In this document: in pieces, positions 25,987-35,239 of the stretch
Position numbering within the stretch: position 1 is the stretch's first letter
Layout of the letters: every line of letters starts with the position of its first letter
Source of the DNA: G11 sp947167445
GTDB lineage: Bacteria; Bacillota; Clostridia; Lachnospirales; Lachnospiraceae
Direction: 5' to 3'
DNA length: 64,000 nucleotides
Assembly (NCBI GenBank): GCA_947167445.1
Contig: CAMVID010000003.1
Location: forward strand, 1-64,000
The notes under the pieces: generated by a model
Seen by the model: only the letters and a program-made list of their open reading frames with translations
Databases searched by the model: none
What the model was told of the DNA's origin: nothing
Program-made: the position numbers and the translations under genes

Positions 25987-27735
25987 ATGAAATCAATCCT
26001 TCAAAAATTAAATATACTTCTCAATAAGAAACAAAAGAAGCGCATGTCGCTCCTTGTAATAATGATGCTCATCGGCGCCGTCCTCGAAGTTGCCGGAATC
26101 GGCATGGTTGTCCCCGCTGTGAAGCTTGTCATGGACGAGGAAGCCATCAGAAACGATGAGCTCGTAAGCACCATCTACGACATACTCCCGGTATCCAACC
26201 AGAAGCAGTTCATCATAGTGGTTATGGTCTCTTTAATGGCCATTTTCGTCATAAAGAATCTCTATCTTTACCTTGAGCAGAAGGTAATGCTTTCCTTCGT
26301 GTACAGCAATCAGTTTGACACATCAGAGCGCCTCATGAAGAATTACCTTAGGAAAAACTACGAGTTCTACCTTAACGCCGACACTGCAGTAGTCCAGAGA
26401 AATATCACATCCGACGTCAACAACATGTACGCCCTGATTCTGGCTCTACTGACCCTTCTCTCGGAGGGTATCGTGTTTATCTGGCTGGCAGTAGGCCTTT
26501 TCCTCATAGACCCGATTATGACAGTTATTGTAACCCTTGTACTTTTGATTGTTCTTTTTGCCATCAAAGTATGGCTTAAGCCCATTATGTACAAGGCCGG
26601 CAAAGATAACCAGGATTTCTATTCAGGACTTTTTAAACTTATTTCCCAGAGTATTCAGGGCATCAAAGAAATGAAAATTGCCCGCAAGGAGCAGTTCTTT
26701 GTGGATGAATATGTAACCTGCGGACGAGGATATGTTAATGCAGTGCAAAGGTACAGCTTATTTAATGCCATACCAAAGCTCCTTATCGAAACTGTGCTTA
26801 TTATCTGCATGGTTTCATACATGCTCTACATGCTGCTTACAGGAAAGGGCGCTTCAGAGTTAATCCCGACTCTTACGGCTTTCGCTGTAGCTGCCATGCG
26901 TCTCCTCCCCTCAGCTAACCGCATCAACAACCAGATGAACACCATCGCATACTGCGAGCCTTTCTTCTTAAAGGTTGCTGACGGCCTTAATGACGAGCTC
27001 AAAAACATGGAGACCAATATCTCCTTTACAGACGAGGACGTAACCAAACTCCCTGTAAAAGATAAAATAGAACTTACAGGCATCACCTACTCTTACCCTA
27101 ATACTGATAAGCTTATCTTCGACCATGCGGATATGACCGTGCCCATCGGTAAGGCAGTAGGTATTGTTGGCACCACCGGCGCCGGCAAAACCACCATCGT
27201 TGACATTCTCTTAGGCCTCCTTGAGACCAAAGAAGGCGAAATCAAAGCCGATGGTGTAAACATCAAGACAAACTATAAAGGCTGGCTTAAGAACATCGGG
27301 TACATCCCTCAGATGATATTTATGCTGGACTCTAACATAAGAGAAAATGTTGCCTTTGGTGTTCCAAGAGATCAAATCGACGAGAACAAAGTCTGGGAAG
27401 CTCTTAAGGAAGCCCAGCTTGATGATTTCGTGCGAAGCCTGCCCGATGGCCTCGACACTTCAATAGGTGAGCGCGGAATCAGACTTTCCGGCGGTCAGAG
27501 ACAGAGAATCAGCATTGCCAGAGCCCTTTACGAGGATCCGGAGGTGCTCATTCTTGATGAAGCAACATCAGCCCTTGATAATGAAACCGAGGCAGCCATC
27601 ATGGATTCCATCAACGCCCTTCACGGTAAGAAGACTCTCATAATCATAGCTCACAGACTTCAGACCATCGAGAAGTGCGACATGATTTATCGCGTGGAAG
27701 ACGGAAAAGCAACATTGGAGAAGACGGTAGGATAA
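25987..27735 (+). CDS. ABC transporter, fused permease-ATPase (PglK-like lipid-oligosaccharide flippase)
   Basis: 582-aa half-transporter acting as a homodimer in the membrane. Six helices occupy about residues 20-310; the ATPase carries GTTGAGKTT (Walker A), LSGGQRQR (signature), VLILDEATS (Walker B) and the IIAHR switch. The N-terminus (LLNKKQKKRMSLLVIMML, then VLEVAGIGMVVPAV) resembles PglK/WlaB, which flips undecaprenyl-linked oligosaccharide across the membrane. No Wzx-type flippase is visible in the window, so this may be the export step. It begins a run of genes that starts with a GT52-like transferase one base after its stop. Confidence 0.85.
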   Translation: MKSILQKLNILLNKKQKKRMSLLVIMMLIGAVLEVAGIGMVVPAVKLVMDEEAIRNDELVSTIYDILPVSNQKQFIIVVMVSLMAIFVIKNLYLYLEQKVMLSFVYSNQFDTSERLMKNYLRKNYEFYLNADTAVVQRNITSDVNNMYALILALLTLLSEGIVFIWLAVGLFLIDPIMTVIVTLVLLIVLFAIKVWLKPIMYKAGKDNQDFYSGLFKLISQSIQGIKEMKIARKEQFFVDEYVTCGRGYVNAVQRYSLFNAIPKLLIETVLIICMVSYMLYMLLTGKGASELIPTLTAFAVAAMRLLPSANRINNQMNTIAYCEPFFLKVADGLNDELKNMETNISFTDEDVTKLPVKDKIELTGITYSYPNTDKLIFDHADMTVPIGKAVGIVGTTGAGKTTIVDILLGLLETKEGEIKADGVNIKTNYKGWLKNIGYIPQMIFMLDSNIRENVAFGVPRDQIDENKVWEALKEAQLDDFVRSLPDGLDTSIGERGIRLSGGQRQRISIARALYEDPEVLILDEATSALDNETEAAIMDSINALHGKKTLIIIAHRLQTIEKCDMIYRVEDGKATLEKTVG

Positions 27736-27736
27736 G

Positions 27737-28795
27737 ATGAAAGAAAGAATTTATGTCTGTCATACATTCTATCATGTATATATAACAATCCTTAAGGAAC
27801 TTGCCCTTGAGAAGAATAAGCAAGGCGAAGCCACCATTGTCTTAAGCCGTCTATCCAATGATTTCGGAGACATTGATGAGAGGCTCAGGGCCTCTGGACT
27901 CTTTGAGGATGTCATATGGTTTGATGAGAAAAGAGACGATTTCTTCCCTGAACTTGCAAAGTACAGGACGGATAAAGGTAATATCGTCTTTAACATGATT
28001 TCAAGGATAATCTTCACAAGGAAGTATGCCAAACTTGAAGAAGCCTACGTTCCTGTGAATTTTAGAGACTATAAGAATATATATGTTTTTTGTGACACAG
28101 ACCCCATAGGCTACTATCTGAATCAGAAGAAAATCAGATATCACGCAGTGGAGGATGGTTATAACTGCCTTGAGAAGCTGGACGCTGCAAGATATGACAA
28201 CAGGGGCGCTTTTAAGCTAAAGGCTTTCATGTCCAAGAAACTTAATCTTATATTCGTGCAGAACGGTTATGGTAAGTACTGCATGGACATGGAAGTAAAT
28301 GATATTTCGGTAATCACTCATCCATGCCCTTATTACATTGAGAAGCCCAGGAAAGAACTGATAGACAGACTTACCGCTAGGGACAAAGAGATTATCCTAT
28401 CGGTATTTATGAAAAATAAAGCTGAGGTTCTTGAAGCCCTGGAAAAGGATAAGGATCGAGATCGGGTTTTGATTTTGACGGAACCCCTTTGTGATTTGAA
28501 AACCAGAGAGAAGATTTTTAAAGATTTGGCCGAAGAGTATGGAAAATTTGGAACAGTGGTATTTAAGCCCCATCCAAGAGACGTTTTGAACTATAAACCG
28601 ATTTTTCCGGACTGCCAGATAATCGACAAAACTGTGCCCATGGAGATGCTTAATTACCTGCCGGTACGGTTTTCCAAGATTGTAAGCGTATTTACCAGAC
28701 TCGGTTCCATAGAGTTTGCAGATGAGAAGATTGAGCTTGGAGCGGACTTCATGGATAAGTATGAAGCACCCGAATTACACAGATTTGAAGTATAA
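27737..28795 (+). CDS. GT52/sialyltransferase-like glycosyltransferase
   Basis: 352-aa cytoplasmic protein. The N-terminus IYVCHTFYHVYITILKEL and the C-terminal VVFKPHPRDVLNYKPIFPD followed by VPMEMLNYL resemble GT52 and polysialyltransferase-type enzymes, which use CMP-nonulosonic acids. That fits the CMP-nonulosonate synthetase at 8295-8984, but the family call is from motif memory only. It is coupled to the flippase gene by a one-base gap. Confidence 0.6.
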   Translation: MKERIYVCHTFYHVYITILKELALEKNKQGEATIVLSRLSNDFGDIDERLRASGLFEDVIWFDEKRDDFFPELAKYRTDKGNIVFNMISRIIFTRKYAKLEEAYVPVNFRDYKNIYVFCDTDPIGYYLNQKKIRYHAVEDGYNCLEKLDAARYDNRGAFKLKAFMSKKLNLIFVQNGYGKYCMDMEVNDISVITHPCPYYIEKPRKELIDRLTARDKEIILSVFMKNKAEVLEALEKDKDRDRVLILTEPLCDLKTREKIFKDLAEEYGKFGTVVFKPHPRDVLNYKPIFPDCQIIDKTVPMEMLNYLPVRFSKIVSVFTRLGSIEFADEKIELGADFMDKYEAPELHRFEV

Positions 28796-28866
28796 AAGGC
28801 GCAAAATTGATACAAAACAATGGTTTCATAGCCTTGTATTAACAGCAGAAAAGAGGAGATTTATCA

Positions 28867-29865
28867 ATGCTTAACAATAAAACAATTCTTATAACCGGTG
28901 GAACAGGATCTTTTGGTAAAGCCTTCACCAGATACGTCCTCAACAACTATGACCCTAAGAAAATCATCATTTACTCAAGAGATGAGTTTAAGCAGTGGGT
29001 TATGAGCAATGAGTTTAAGGACCATGCTCAGAAGCTTCGCTTCTTTATCGGTGATGTAAGAGATAAAGAAAGAATGCAGAGAGCTTTTGAAGGCGTTGAT
29101 TACGTGGTTCATGCAGCTGCCATGAAACAGGTTCCTGCCTGCGAGTATAACCCTAATGAGGCTATTAAGACCAACATTAACGGCGCTCAGAATGTTATTG
29201 ACTGTGCCCTTAACAGTGGTTCGGTAAAAAAGGTAGTTGCTCTTTCCACGGATAAGGCTGTAAACCCCGTAAACCTTTACGGCGGAACCAAGCTTGTTTC
29301 CGATAAGCTTTTTATCGCAGCAAATGCGTATGTGGGAACCAAGGACATTAACTTCTCCATCGTAAGATACGGTAACGTTGCCGGAAGCCGTGGTTCCATC
29401 ATTCCTTTCTTCAAGAGCATTATCGAAAACGGTGGAAAAGAACTTCCCATTACTGATTACAGAATGACCAGATTCTGGATAAGCCTTGAGGAGGGCGTTA
29501 AGCTGGTAATTAAGGCTCTTGAAGAGGCCAAAGGTGGCGAAACCTTCATCAGTAAGATTCCTTCCTTCAAGATTACAGACCTTGCAAAGGCAATGCTTCC
29601 TGACTGCGAAATGCCTGAAGTGGGTATCAGAGAAGGTGAGAAACTCCATGAAATCATGGTTACTGTTGAGGACTCCATGACCACTTATGAGTACGAGAAG
29701 CACTTTATCGTATATCCTCAGATGACCTGGAACAATAAGCAGAAGCCTGATTTGTCAGGAAAGAAAGTTCCCGAGGGATTCTCATATACATCGGGTAACA
29801 ACACAGAGTGGTTATCAGTTGAAGAACTTAGAGAATTAGTAAAGAACTTACAGGTTTGCAACTAA
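28867..29865 (+). CDS. pseB: UDP-GlcNAc 4,6-dehydratase (inverting), PseB
   Basis: 332-aa soluble SDR enzyme that converts UDP-GlcNAc to UDP-2-acetamido-2,6-dideoxy-L-arabino-4-hexulose. ILITGGTGSFGKAF binds NADP; SRDEFKQWVM, AAAMKQVPACEYNP and STDKAVNPVNLYGGTK with its YxxxK pair are all PseB-type. GAGGAG precedes ATG 28867. Length matches the soluble PseB family rather than the long membrane WbpM/PglF type, which is present separately at 58626-60491. pseC follows 16 bases later. Confidence 0.94.
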   Translation: MLNNKTILITGGTGSFGKAFTRYVLNNYDPKKIIIYSRDEFKQWVMSNEFKDHAQKLRFFIGDVRDKERMQRAFEGVDYVVHAAAMKQVPACEYNPNEAIKTNINGAQNVIDCALNSGSVKKVVALSTDKAVNPVNLYGGTKLVSDKLFIAANAYVGTKDINFSIVRYGNVAGSRGSIIPFFKSIIENGGKELPITDYRMTRFWISLEEGVKLVIKALEEAKGGETFISKIPSFKITDLAKAMLPDCEMPEVGIREGEKLHEIMVTVEDSMTTYEYEKHFIVYPQMTWNNKQKPDLSGKKVPEGFSYTSGNNTEWLSVEELRELVKNLQVCN

Positions 29866-29881
29866 ACCTGGAGGGAGAGAT

Positions 29882-31075
29882 ATGAATAAACCTGCAATAG
29901 AAGGAGGAACTCCGGTTAGAATTAACCGAATTTCCTACGGACATCAGTTTATAGATGAAGATGATATTAAAGCAGTTGAGGCTGTATTAAGAAGTGATTT
30001 CTTGACCTGTGGCCCTGAGATAGACAAGCTGGAGAAAAAACTTTGTGACATTACAGGAGCTAAGTATGCTGTCCTTTGTGCCAACGGTACAGCGGCGCTT
30101 CATATCGCATGTCTTGCAGCAGGAGTTGGTGAAGGGGATGAAGTAATCACTACGCCCATTACCTTTGCGGCATCAGCTAACTGCGCTCTTTACTGTGGGG
30201 CAAAACCTGTTTTTGCTGACGTTAACGAAGAGACTTACAACCTTGATCCTGCAGAGGCAGAAAAGAAAGTAACCTCTAGGACCAAGGCCATTATTCCTGT
30301 AGATTACACGGGCCAGGCAGCAGAACTAAAGAAATTCAGAGATATTGCCAATAGGCATAATCTTGTGTTTATCGAGGACGCTGCACATTCCATCGGAACC
30401 GTATATGACGGAAAACCTGTTGGAAGTATCGCAGATATGACCACCTTTAGTTTCCACCCTGTGAAAACTGTTACAGGCGGTGAAGGCGGTGCAGTTCTTA
30501 CAAACAACGAGGAGTACTATAAGAAGCTTCTTTTATACAGGGCTCATGGAATCACCAGAGACACATCCCTTATGGAGAGAGAATCAGATGGCCCCTGGTA
30601 TTATGAGCAGGTGGCACTTTCCACCAACTACAGAATGACAGATATGCAGGCTGCTCTTATAAACAGCCAGCTTAATAAGTTAAAGAGATTCTCAGATAGA
30701 AGAAAAGAAATTGTGGCCAAATATAATGAGGCTTTCTCCAAAATGCCTGAATTGTTCGTTCAGAAGGAGATTCCAGAGAGTGATACCACAAGACATCTCT
30801 ATATCCTTCGAATCAAACCTGAGAAGCTTACAATTGACAGAGCTAAATTCTTTGAAGCTATGTCAAAAGAGGGAATAGGCTGTAACGTACACTATATTCC
30901 TGTATACAGACATCCTTACTATGAACACCTGGGATATAAGAAAGGCCTTTGCCCCAAGGCAGAGAAGCTTTATTCAGAGATTATGAGTCTTCCTCTTTAT
31001 CCCGCCATGACAGATAAGGACGTGGATGACGTAATAGAGGCAGTAACCAAGATTGTAGATTACTATCGCAAATGA
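29882..31075 (+). CDS. pseC: UDP-4-amino-4,6-dideoxy-N-acetyl-L-altrosamine transaminase, PseC
   Basis: 397-aa PLP aminotransferase that acts on the PseB product. IPYGHQ-type N-terminus (NRISYGHQFIDEDDI), CANGTAALHIACLAAGVG, EDAAHSIGT and the PLP lysine Lys195 in FHPVKTVTGGEGG are seen. GGAGGG precedes the ATG. With pseB it gives UDP-4-amino-4,6-dideoxy-L-AltNAc. PseH, PseG and PseI, needed for pseudaminic acid, are not recognisable in the window. Its stop overlaps the next start as ATGA. Confidence 0.93.
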   Translation: MNKPAIEGGTPVRINRISYGHQFIDEDDIKAVEAVLRSDFLTCGPEIDKLEKKLCDITGAKYAVLCANGTAALHIACLAAGVGEGDEVITTPITFAASANCALYCGAKPVFADVNEETYNLDPAEAEKKVTSRTKAIIPVDYTGQAAELKKFRDIANRHNLVFIEDAAHSIGTVYDGKPVGSIADMTTFSFHPVKTVTGGEGGAVLTNNEEYYKKLLLYRAHGITRDTSLMERESDGPWYYEQVALSTNYRMTDMQAALINSQLNKLKRFSDRRKEIVAKYNEAFSKMPELFVQKEIPESDTTRHLYILRIKPEKLTIDRAKFFEAMSKEGIGCNVHYIPVYRHPYYEHLGYKKGLCPKAEKLYSEIMSLPLYPAMTDKDVDDVIEAVTKIVDYYRK

Positions 31076-32724
31076 GTATAGAATTCCTTACCAATGATGA
31101 CCTGATAATGCAGATGATTGCCAACGGTCTTGTCTCCGGACAGCCCGATGGTCATCTAGTGTACTCGGGATTCTTTTGGGGATGGCCATTAAGCCTTCTC
31201 TATAGAATTACCGGGGCTGTAGACTGGTATTCCTTGGCTCAGCTTTTTTTTCTGATTCTTGGATCTTTAATTGTACTGGTTAATCTTACAAAGAGAATCG
31301 AAAGACCTGTATACAGGATTCCTGTATTTATTATTTCGTCATTTGTTTGGGCCGTTACCTTATTCAGATGCTTCTTGCAGCTGCAATTTACTATTACAGC
31401 TGCTTTTGTGGGTTCCGCTGCAGTATTCTATGCCCTGCTTATTGACATACATGAGGATAAGAGTAAGTGGATTAGAGACTTGATTATAGTTTCTTTTCTT
31501 GTGCTGGTAAGCTACAACATTAGAAATATGGCCCTTCTCATGCTGATTCCTCTTGCCGGAGCAGGCTGGATTGGCAAGTGGATTTCCAAAGGTTTTAAAG
31601 ATAAGAAAGCAAATATAAGGTTCATCACCTTATTTGCCTGCATAATAGCCACCCTACTTCTTTCTGAAGGAGTAAACAGAATTTATTACTCCGGCGAAGA
31701 GTGGAAAGAATACCTTAGCTTTAATAAAGAGACTGAGAATGTTTTTGATTACTCAGGATTCTCTGATTATGAGAGCAATAAAGAGGCCTATGAATCCATT
31801 GGAATGAGTGAGGTGGATTATGAGGCCATAGCCTATTATGATCTCCAGCTCCTGATGGAAGATATAAACGAAGAATCGCTAAGAACCATATATGCGATGA
31901 ACCCGAAGGGCGAGGGATTAATCCCCGTTGGACAGATTCTAAAGAACTTTATCGGAAGAAACCTGGCATACACTGACAGGCCAGTTAATTTGCTTGCCTA
32001 TATAATATGGATTGTGGCGGCAGTTATTGCTGTAGTCCACCTGATAAAAGATAAGAATAAAACATTATTCGTTAATCTGCTTCTTGTTTTTGCGGCAAGA
32101 ATGGCTCTTTGGATTTACCTTATAAACGCCGGAAGACTTCCCGACAGAATCACGTGGAGCCTTTATATAGCGGAGATTATGACTCTCTTGGCTTCGTTAA
32201 TAAACGAGAAGTATGAAAGAACAGGAAATCTGGTTCTTATTTCAGGAGCGGTCATTATCATGGCGGAGACCTTGTTTATTGGCTTTCCTAAGGCGGTCAA
32301 GATTAAGGGCGACAATATGGCGAAGAATTACTACGCCACATCCTTTGAACAGCTCCTTGATTACGCTGCAGAGCATCCTGATAATCTGTATTTTCTTGAT
32401 GCCAATTCCTTGGCCAATGTATCAAGACTTAAGAGAGAGCATGAAGAAGCTGCAGTTGCATTCCTTGGCGGCTGGCTTCCGGGATGCCCCGTAGAGCAGA
32501 AAATGCTCTCTGCTCACGGCATAGAAGATCCCAATAATCATTTGGATGTACTGAATAATAAAGATGCTTACTTCGTTTTCAAGGATTCGGAAATAACGAA
32601 CGAGGAATATTTACTTAGCTTTTACGGTCAATATACTAATGTGGAAAGCAAAGAAATAGATTATCTTAAGACAGATTGTGGAATTAACTTTAGAATAGTA
32701 AAAATATATGAAGATAAACCTTAA
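31072..32724 (+). CDS. Polytopic GT-C-like membrane protein, N-terminally shortened
   Basis: 550-aa membrane protein with about ten helices and an extracytoplasmic C-terminal segment from about residue 415. It is a paralogue of the 599-aa protein at 42607-44406: shared landmarks are TNDDLIMQMIANG against ANDDIMIKNILSG, YYSGEEWKEYL against AYSGSEWKEFV, and AGRLPDRITWSLY against TGRYPARITHSLY. Compared with that paralogue it lacks about 30 N-terminal residues, including the first helix. The ATG overlaps the pseC stop and no ribosome site is visible. Probably a lipid-carrier-dependent glycosyltransferase or modification enzyme; no named family is recognised. Confidence 0.65.
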   Translation: MSIEFLTNDDLIMQMIANGLVSGQPDGHLVYSGFFWGWPLSLLYRITGAVDWYSLAQLFFLILGSLIVLVNLTKRIERPVYRIPVFIISSFVWAVTLFRCFLQLQFTITAAFVGSAAVFYALLIDIHEDKSKWIRDLIIVSFLVLVSYNIRNMALLMLIPLAGAGWIGKWISKGFKDKKANIRFITLFACIIATLLLSEGVNRIYYSGEEWKEYLSFNKETENVFDYSGFSDYESNKEAYESIGMSEVDYEAIAYYDLQLLMEDINEESLRTIYAMNPKGEGLIPVGQILKNFIGRNLAYTDRPVNLLAYIIWIVAAVIAVVHLIKDKNKTLFVNLLLVFAARMALWIYLINAGRLPDRITWSLYIAEIMTLLASLINEKYERTGNLVLISGAVIIMAETLFIGFPKAVKIKGDNMAKNYYATSFEQLLDYAAEHPDNLYFLDANSLANVSRLKREHEEAAVAFLGGWLPGCPVEQKMLSAHGIEDPNNHLDVLNNKDAYFVFKDSEITNEEYLLSFYGQYTNVESKEIDYLKTDCGINFRIVKIYEDKP

Positions 32725-33568
32725 AAAAGAAAAGTTAATACCATTAGCAATAGCTCTGGTACTGACCCTGGCTTTTTGCATCGGTGTCAAAGCATATGCA
32801 ACCCCTGATGCCAATGAAGGCTACAGAGTGGTATGCCTTGGAGACAGTATTTTAGGAAATGTCAGAGATAAGACATCAGTAACATCTGTTATGGAAAAGG
32901 AACTTGGCTATAAAGTCTTTAATGGATGCTTTGGTGGAACCTGTGCTTCTCTTAGTAATCCAACCCACAGAAGAACCTTCTATGAGGATTCTATGAATCT
33001 GGTTTCCATAGTGGATTCAATAGTAAGAAATGATTACAGTATTCAGTATTATGATATAGCAGCAAATAATTACAAACTTCCATATTTCTATGATGCTATG
33101 AAAGACTTTGAGAATGTGGATTTTGATAAGGCTGAACTGATCTTTCTTGAACATGGCGTGAATGATTACAGCGCCGGAAGACCTTTGGATAACGAAAATA
33201 ATCCTTATGATACCTACACCTATGGCGGAGCCTTAAGATACAGTATAAGGGAACTGAGTAATGCCTTTCCCAATGCAAAGATAGTTCTCGTGACACCGAC
33301 ATATTGTTACTTTGTGGACTATATGGGTGAGTGGGCAGGAGACTGCACTACAGAAAATTATGGTTATGGAGTCTTGGAAGACTACGTTGATCTTCAGTTA
33401 TCCATTGCTGATGAGTTTGGACTTGATATCATAGACGATTATCACAACCTGGGAATCAATAAAGATACGGCCAAAGATTTAACTATAGATGGTATTCATC
33501 TAAATGAAGATGGAAGAGCACTTCTTGCAAGAACCCTCGCTGAATTCACTAAAAAAGTGATTAATTGA
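32708..33568 (+). CDS. SGNH/GDSL hydrolase, membrane-tethered
   Basis: 286-aa protein with an N-terminal hydrophobic segment (residues 11-30, signal anchor or signal peptide) and an extracytoplasmic SGNH domain: Ser47 in CLGDSIL, the Gly of CFGGTCAS, Asn in EHGVNDY, and Asp261-x-x-His264 in DGIHLN. Such proteins are esterases, or O-acetyltransferase partners acting on surface glycans. It overlaps the preceding gene by 17 bases. It may trim or add acyl groups alongside the OafA-like proteins. Confidence 0.85.
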   Translation: MKINLKKEKLIPLAIALVLTLAFCIGVKAYATPDANEGYRVVCLGDSILGNVRDKTSVTSVMEKELGYKVFNGCFGGTCASLSNPTHRRTFYEDSMNLVSIVDSIVRNDYSIQYYDIAANNYKLPYFYDAMKDFENVDFDKAELIFLEHGVNDYSAGRPLDNENNPYDTYTYGGALRYSIRELSNAFPNAKIVLVTPTYCYFVDYMGEWAGDCTTENYGYGVLEDYVDLQLSIADEFGLDIIDDYHNLGINKDTAKDLTIDGIHLNEDGRALLARTLAEFTKKVIN

Positions 33569-33634
33569 ATAAATAATACATACAATTTGATGGGAAATGC
33601 ACAATAAATAAAATCTGGAATTAACAAAAACGAC

Positions 33635-35227
33635 ATGAATTCATCAATGACACCTACAGAATGGTTTGAAAAAAGAATATCAGAGATTAATACAAAGCAG
33701 AAGTATGCCTTTATTTCTGCCTTTTTGATTGGAATACTGACTCACCTGCCGGCGTTTGTGAACGACATGCCCAATCACGATGGTTTGGCGAGCGTATATT
33801 TTAATCAGAACATGATTACATCCGGAAGATGGTTTCTTACCGTTGCTTGCGGCATTTCATCATATTTCACATTGCCCTGGTTAATCGGAATCATTTCTCT
33901 ATTATGGGTTTCGATAACATGTGTAATTCTTGTGGAGCTTTTCGAGATTAAATCTCCTCTTCATGCCATAATTATCAGTGCCATATTTGTAACATTCCCG
34001 GCGCTGGCTTCTACCTACGCATATATCTACACTGCGGATGGCTATATGTTTGCCATGTTTTTAGCGGTGTTGGCGGTATATCTAACCAAGAAATATCCTT
34101 CAAGAGGTTTTATCTTCGGAGGTATATGCCTGGCTTTTAGTATGGGAACTTATCAGGCATATCTTCCTGTGACGATGTTACTCTCTCTTCTTGTTGTACT
34201 TGGATATTATCTAACCGAGAATGAGAAGAGGGACAAGGCCATATTTACAGCCAAAATAGTTGGTATGGGTGCAATAGGAGTTGCACTTTACTACATTATC
34301 CTCCAAATTCTCCTTAGAGTTGAAGGAGTAAGCCTAGCAGATTACCAGGGAATAAATGGAATGACTTCCTTGACCGGAGATTTTGCTTCAATAGTCAAGG
34401 CTATGTATATGGACTTCGTTGCATTCATCTGGAAGGGAAATGTGATTTGCAACAATATACCAAGCGCTGTGGCCTTATGTTTGCTGGCGATTCTGAGCGT
34501 AATTGCATTCTTTTCTTTTGCTGCTTATCATTCTCTTTTTAAAAATGTTTTCTTCTATCTTTTCGGAATTATTTCAGTGGCTTTGGTTCCGATTTTTACA
34601 AATATTATTCTGATTATCTCACCGGATGTTAACTATCATCTCCTTATGAGATATCAGTATGTGCTAATAATCATTGCCTTCCTTGCGGGACTTATGAAAC
34701 GGAGCGAAGATTTCTCCATGGGATCTAAGTTTGACAGAGTTGGACAGTGGATAATCATAGCAATAGGTCTTGTAATATCTCTCAACTATATGGTCACCGA
34801 TAACATCGGATACTCCAATCTCGAAAAGCGATATGAGAAGACCTATGCCTATTGCTTGCGCCTTGCGGATAGGATAGAGCAGACTCCGGGATATTATACG
34901 GGAATGCCAGTTGTGATGATTGGGGTTGTTGGAGACTGGAATTATCCTTCTACCGATTTGACGGGGGATGTAACATCCAACATGATAGGATTCCCCGGGG
35001 ATACAGTCTGCTATAAACCCGAGGATTATAAATCGTTCTTTGCAAATTACTTGGGAATTACCATTGAAGTGATGGACCAGGAGACTATCGGGGACATTTA
35101 TCTTAATGATGAAAGATACTATGAACTTGACAGCTTCCCGGGAGAACACTGCACGGAAGTGGTTGACGGAGTTCTTTATGTTAAGACTGAAAATGCTTTA
35201 AAGATAACAGGAGAAAAACCTCAATAG
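33635..35227 (+). CDS. GtrII-like membrane glucosyltransferase (paralogue 2)
   Basis: 530-aa polytopic protein. FISAFLIGILTHLPAFV, the acidic loop MPNHDGLASVYFNQ and ITSGRWFLTVACGISSYF match the GtrII family. It is closest to paralogue 3 (37250-38791): both have CGISSYF/Y followed by LPWL, and both have HLLMR in a late helix. It directly precedes a GtrB-like gene, the enzyme that loads the polyprenyl carrier, forming a serotype-modification-like pair. No strong ribosome site is seen. Confidence 0.82.
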   Translation: MNSSMTPTEWFEKRISEINTKQKYAFISAFLIGILTHLPAFVNDMPNHDGLASVYFNQNMITSGRWFLTVACGISSYFTLPWLIGIISLLWVSITCVILVELFEIKSPLHAIIISAIFVTFPALASTYAYIYTADGYMFAMFLAVLAVYLTKKYPSRGFIFGGICLAFSMGTYQAYLPVTMLLSLLVVLGYYLTENEKRDKAIFTAKIVGMGAIGVALYYIILQILLRVEGVSLADYQGINGMTSLTGDFASIVKAMYMDFVAFIWKGNVICNNIPSAVALCLLAILSVIAFFSFAAYHSLFKNVFFYLFGIISVALVPIFTNIILIISPDVNYHLLMRYQYVLIIIAFLAGLMKRSEDFSMGSKFDRVGQWIIIAIGLVISLNYMVTDNIGYSNLEKRYEKTYAYCLRLADRIEQTPGYYTGMPVVMIGVVGDWNYPSTDLTGDVTSNMIGFPGDTVCYKPEDYKSFFANYLGITIEVMDQETIGDIYLNDERYYELDSFPGEHCTEVVDGVLYVKTENALKITGEKPQ

Positions 35228-35239
35228 GAGATTGAAGCC

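Noticed and set aside
28975..29703. 242-codon open frame on the minus strand opposite pseB
   Set aside because: It lies fully inside a strongly supported gene, has no ribosome site and matches no family; it is a by-product of pseB codon usage.
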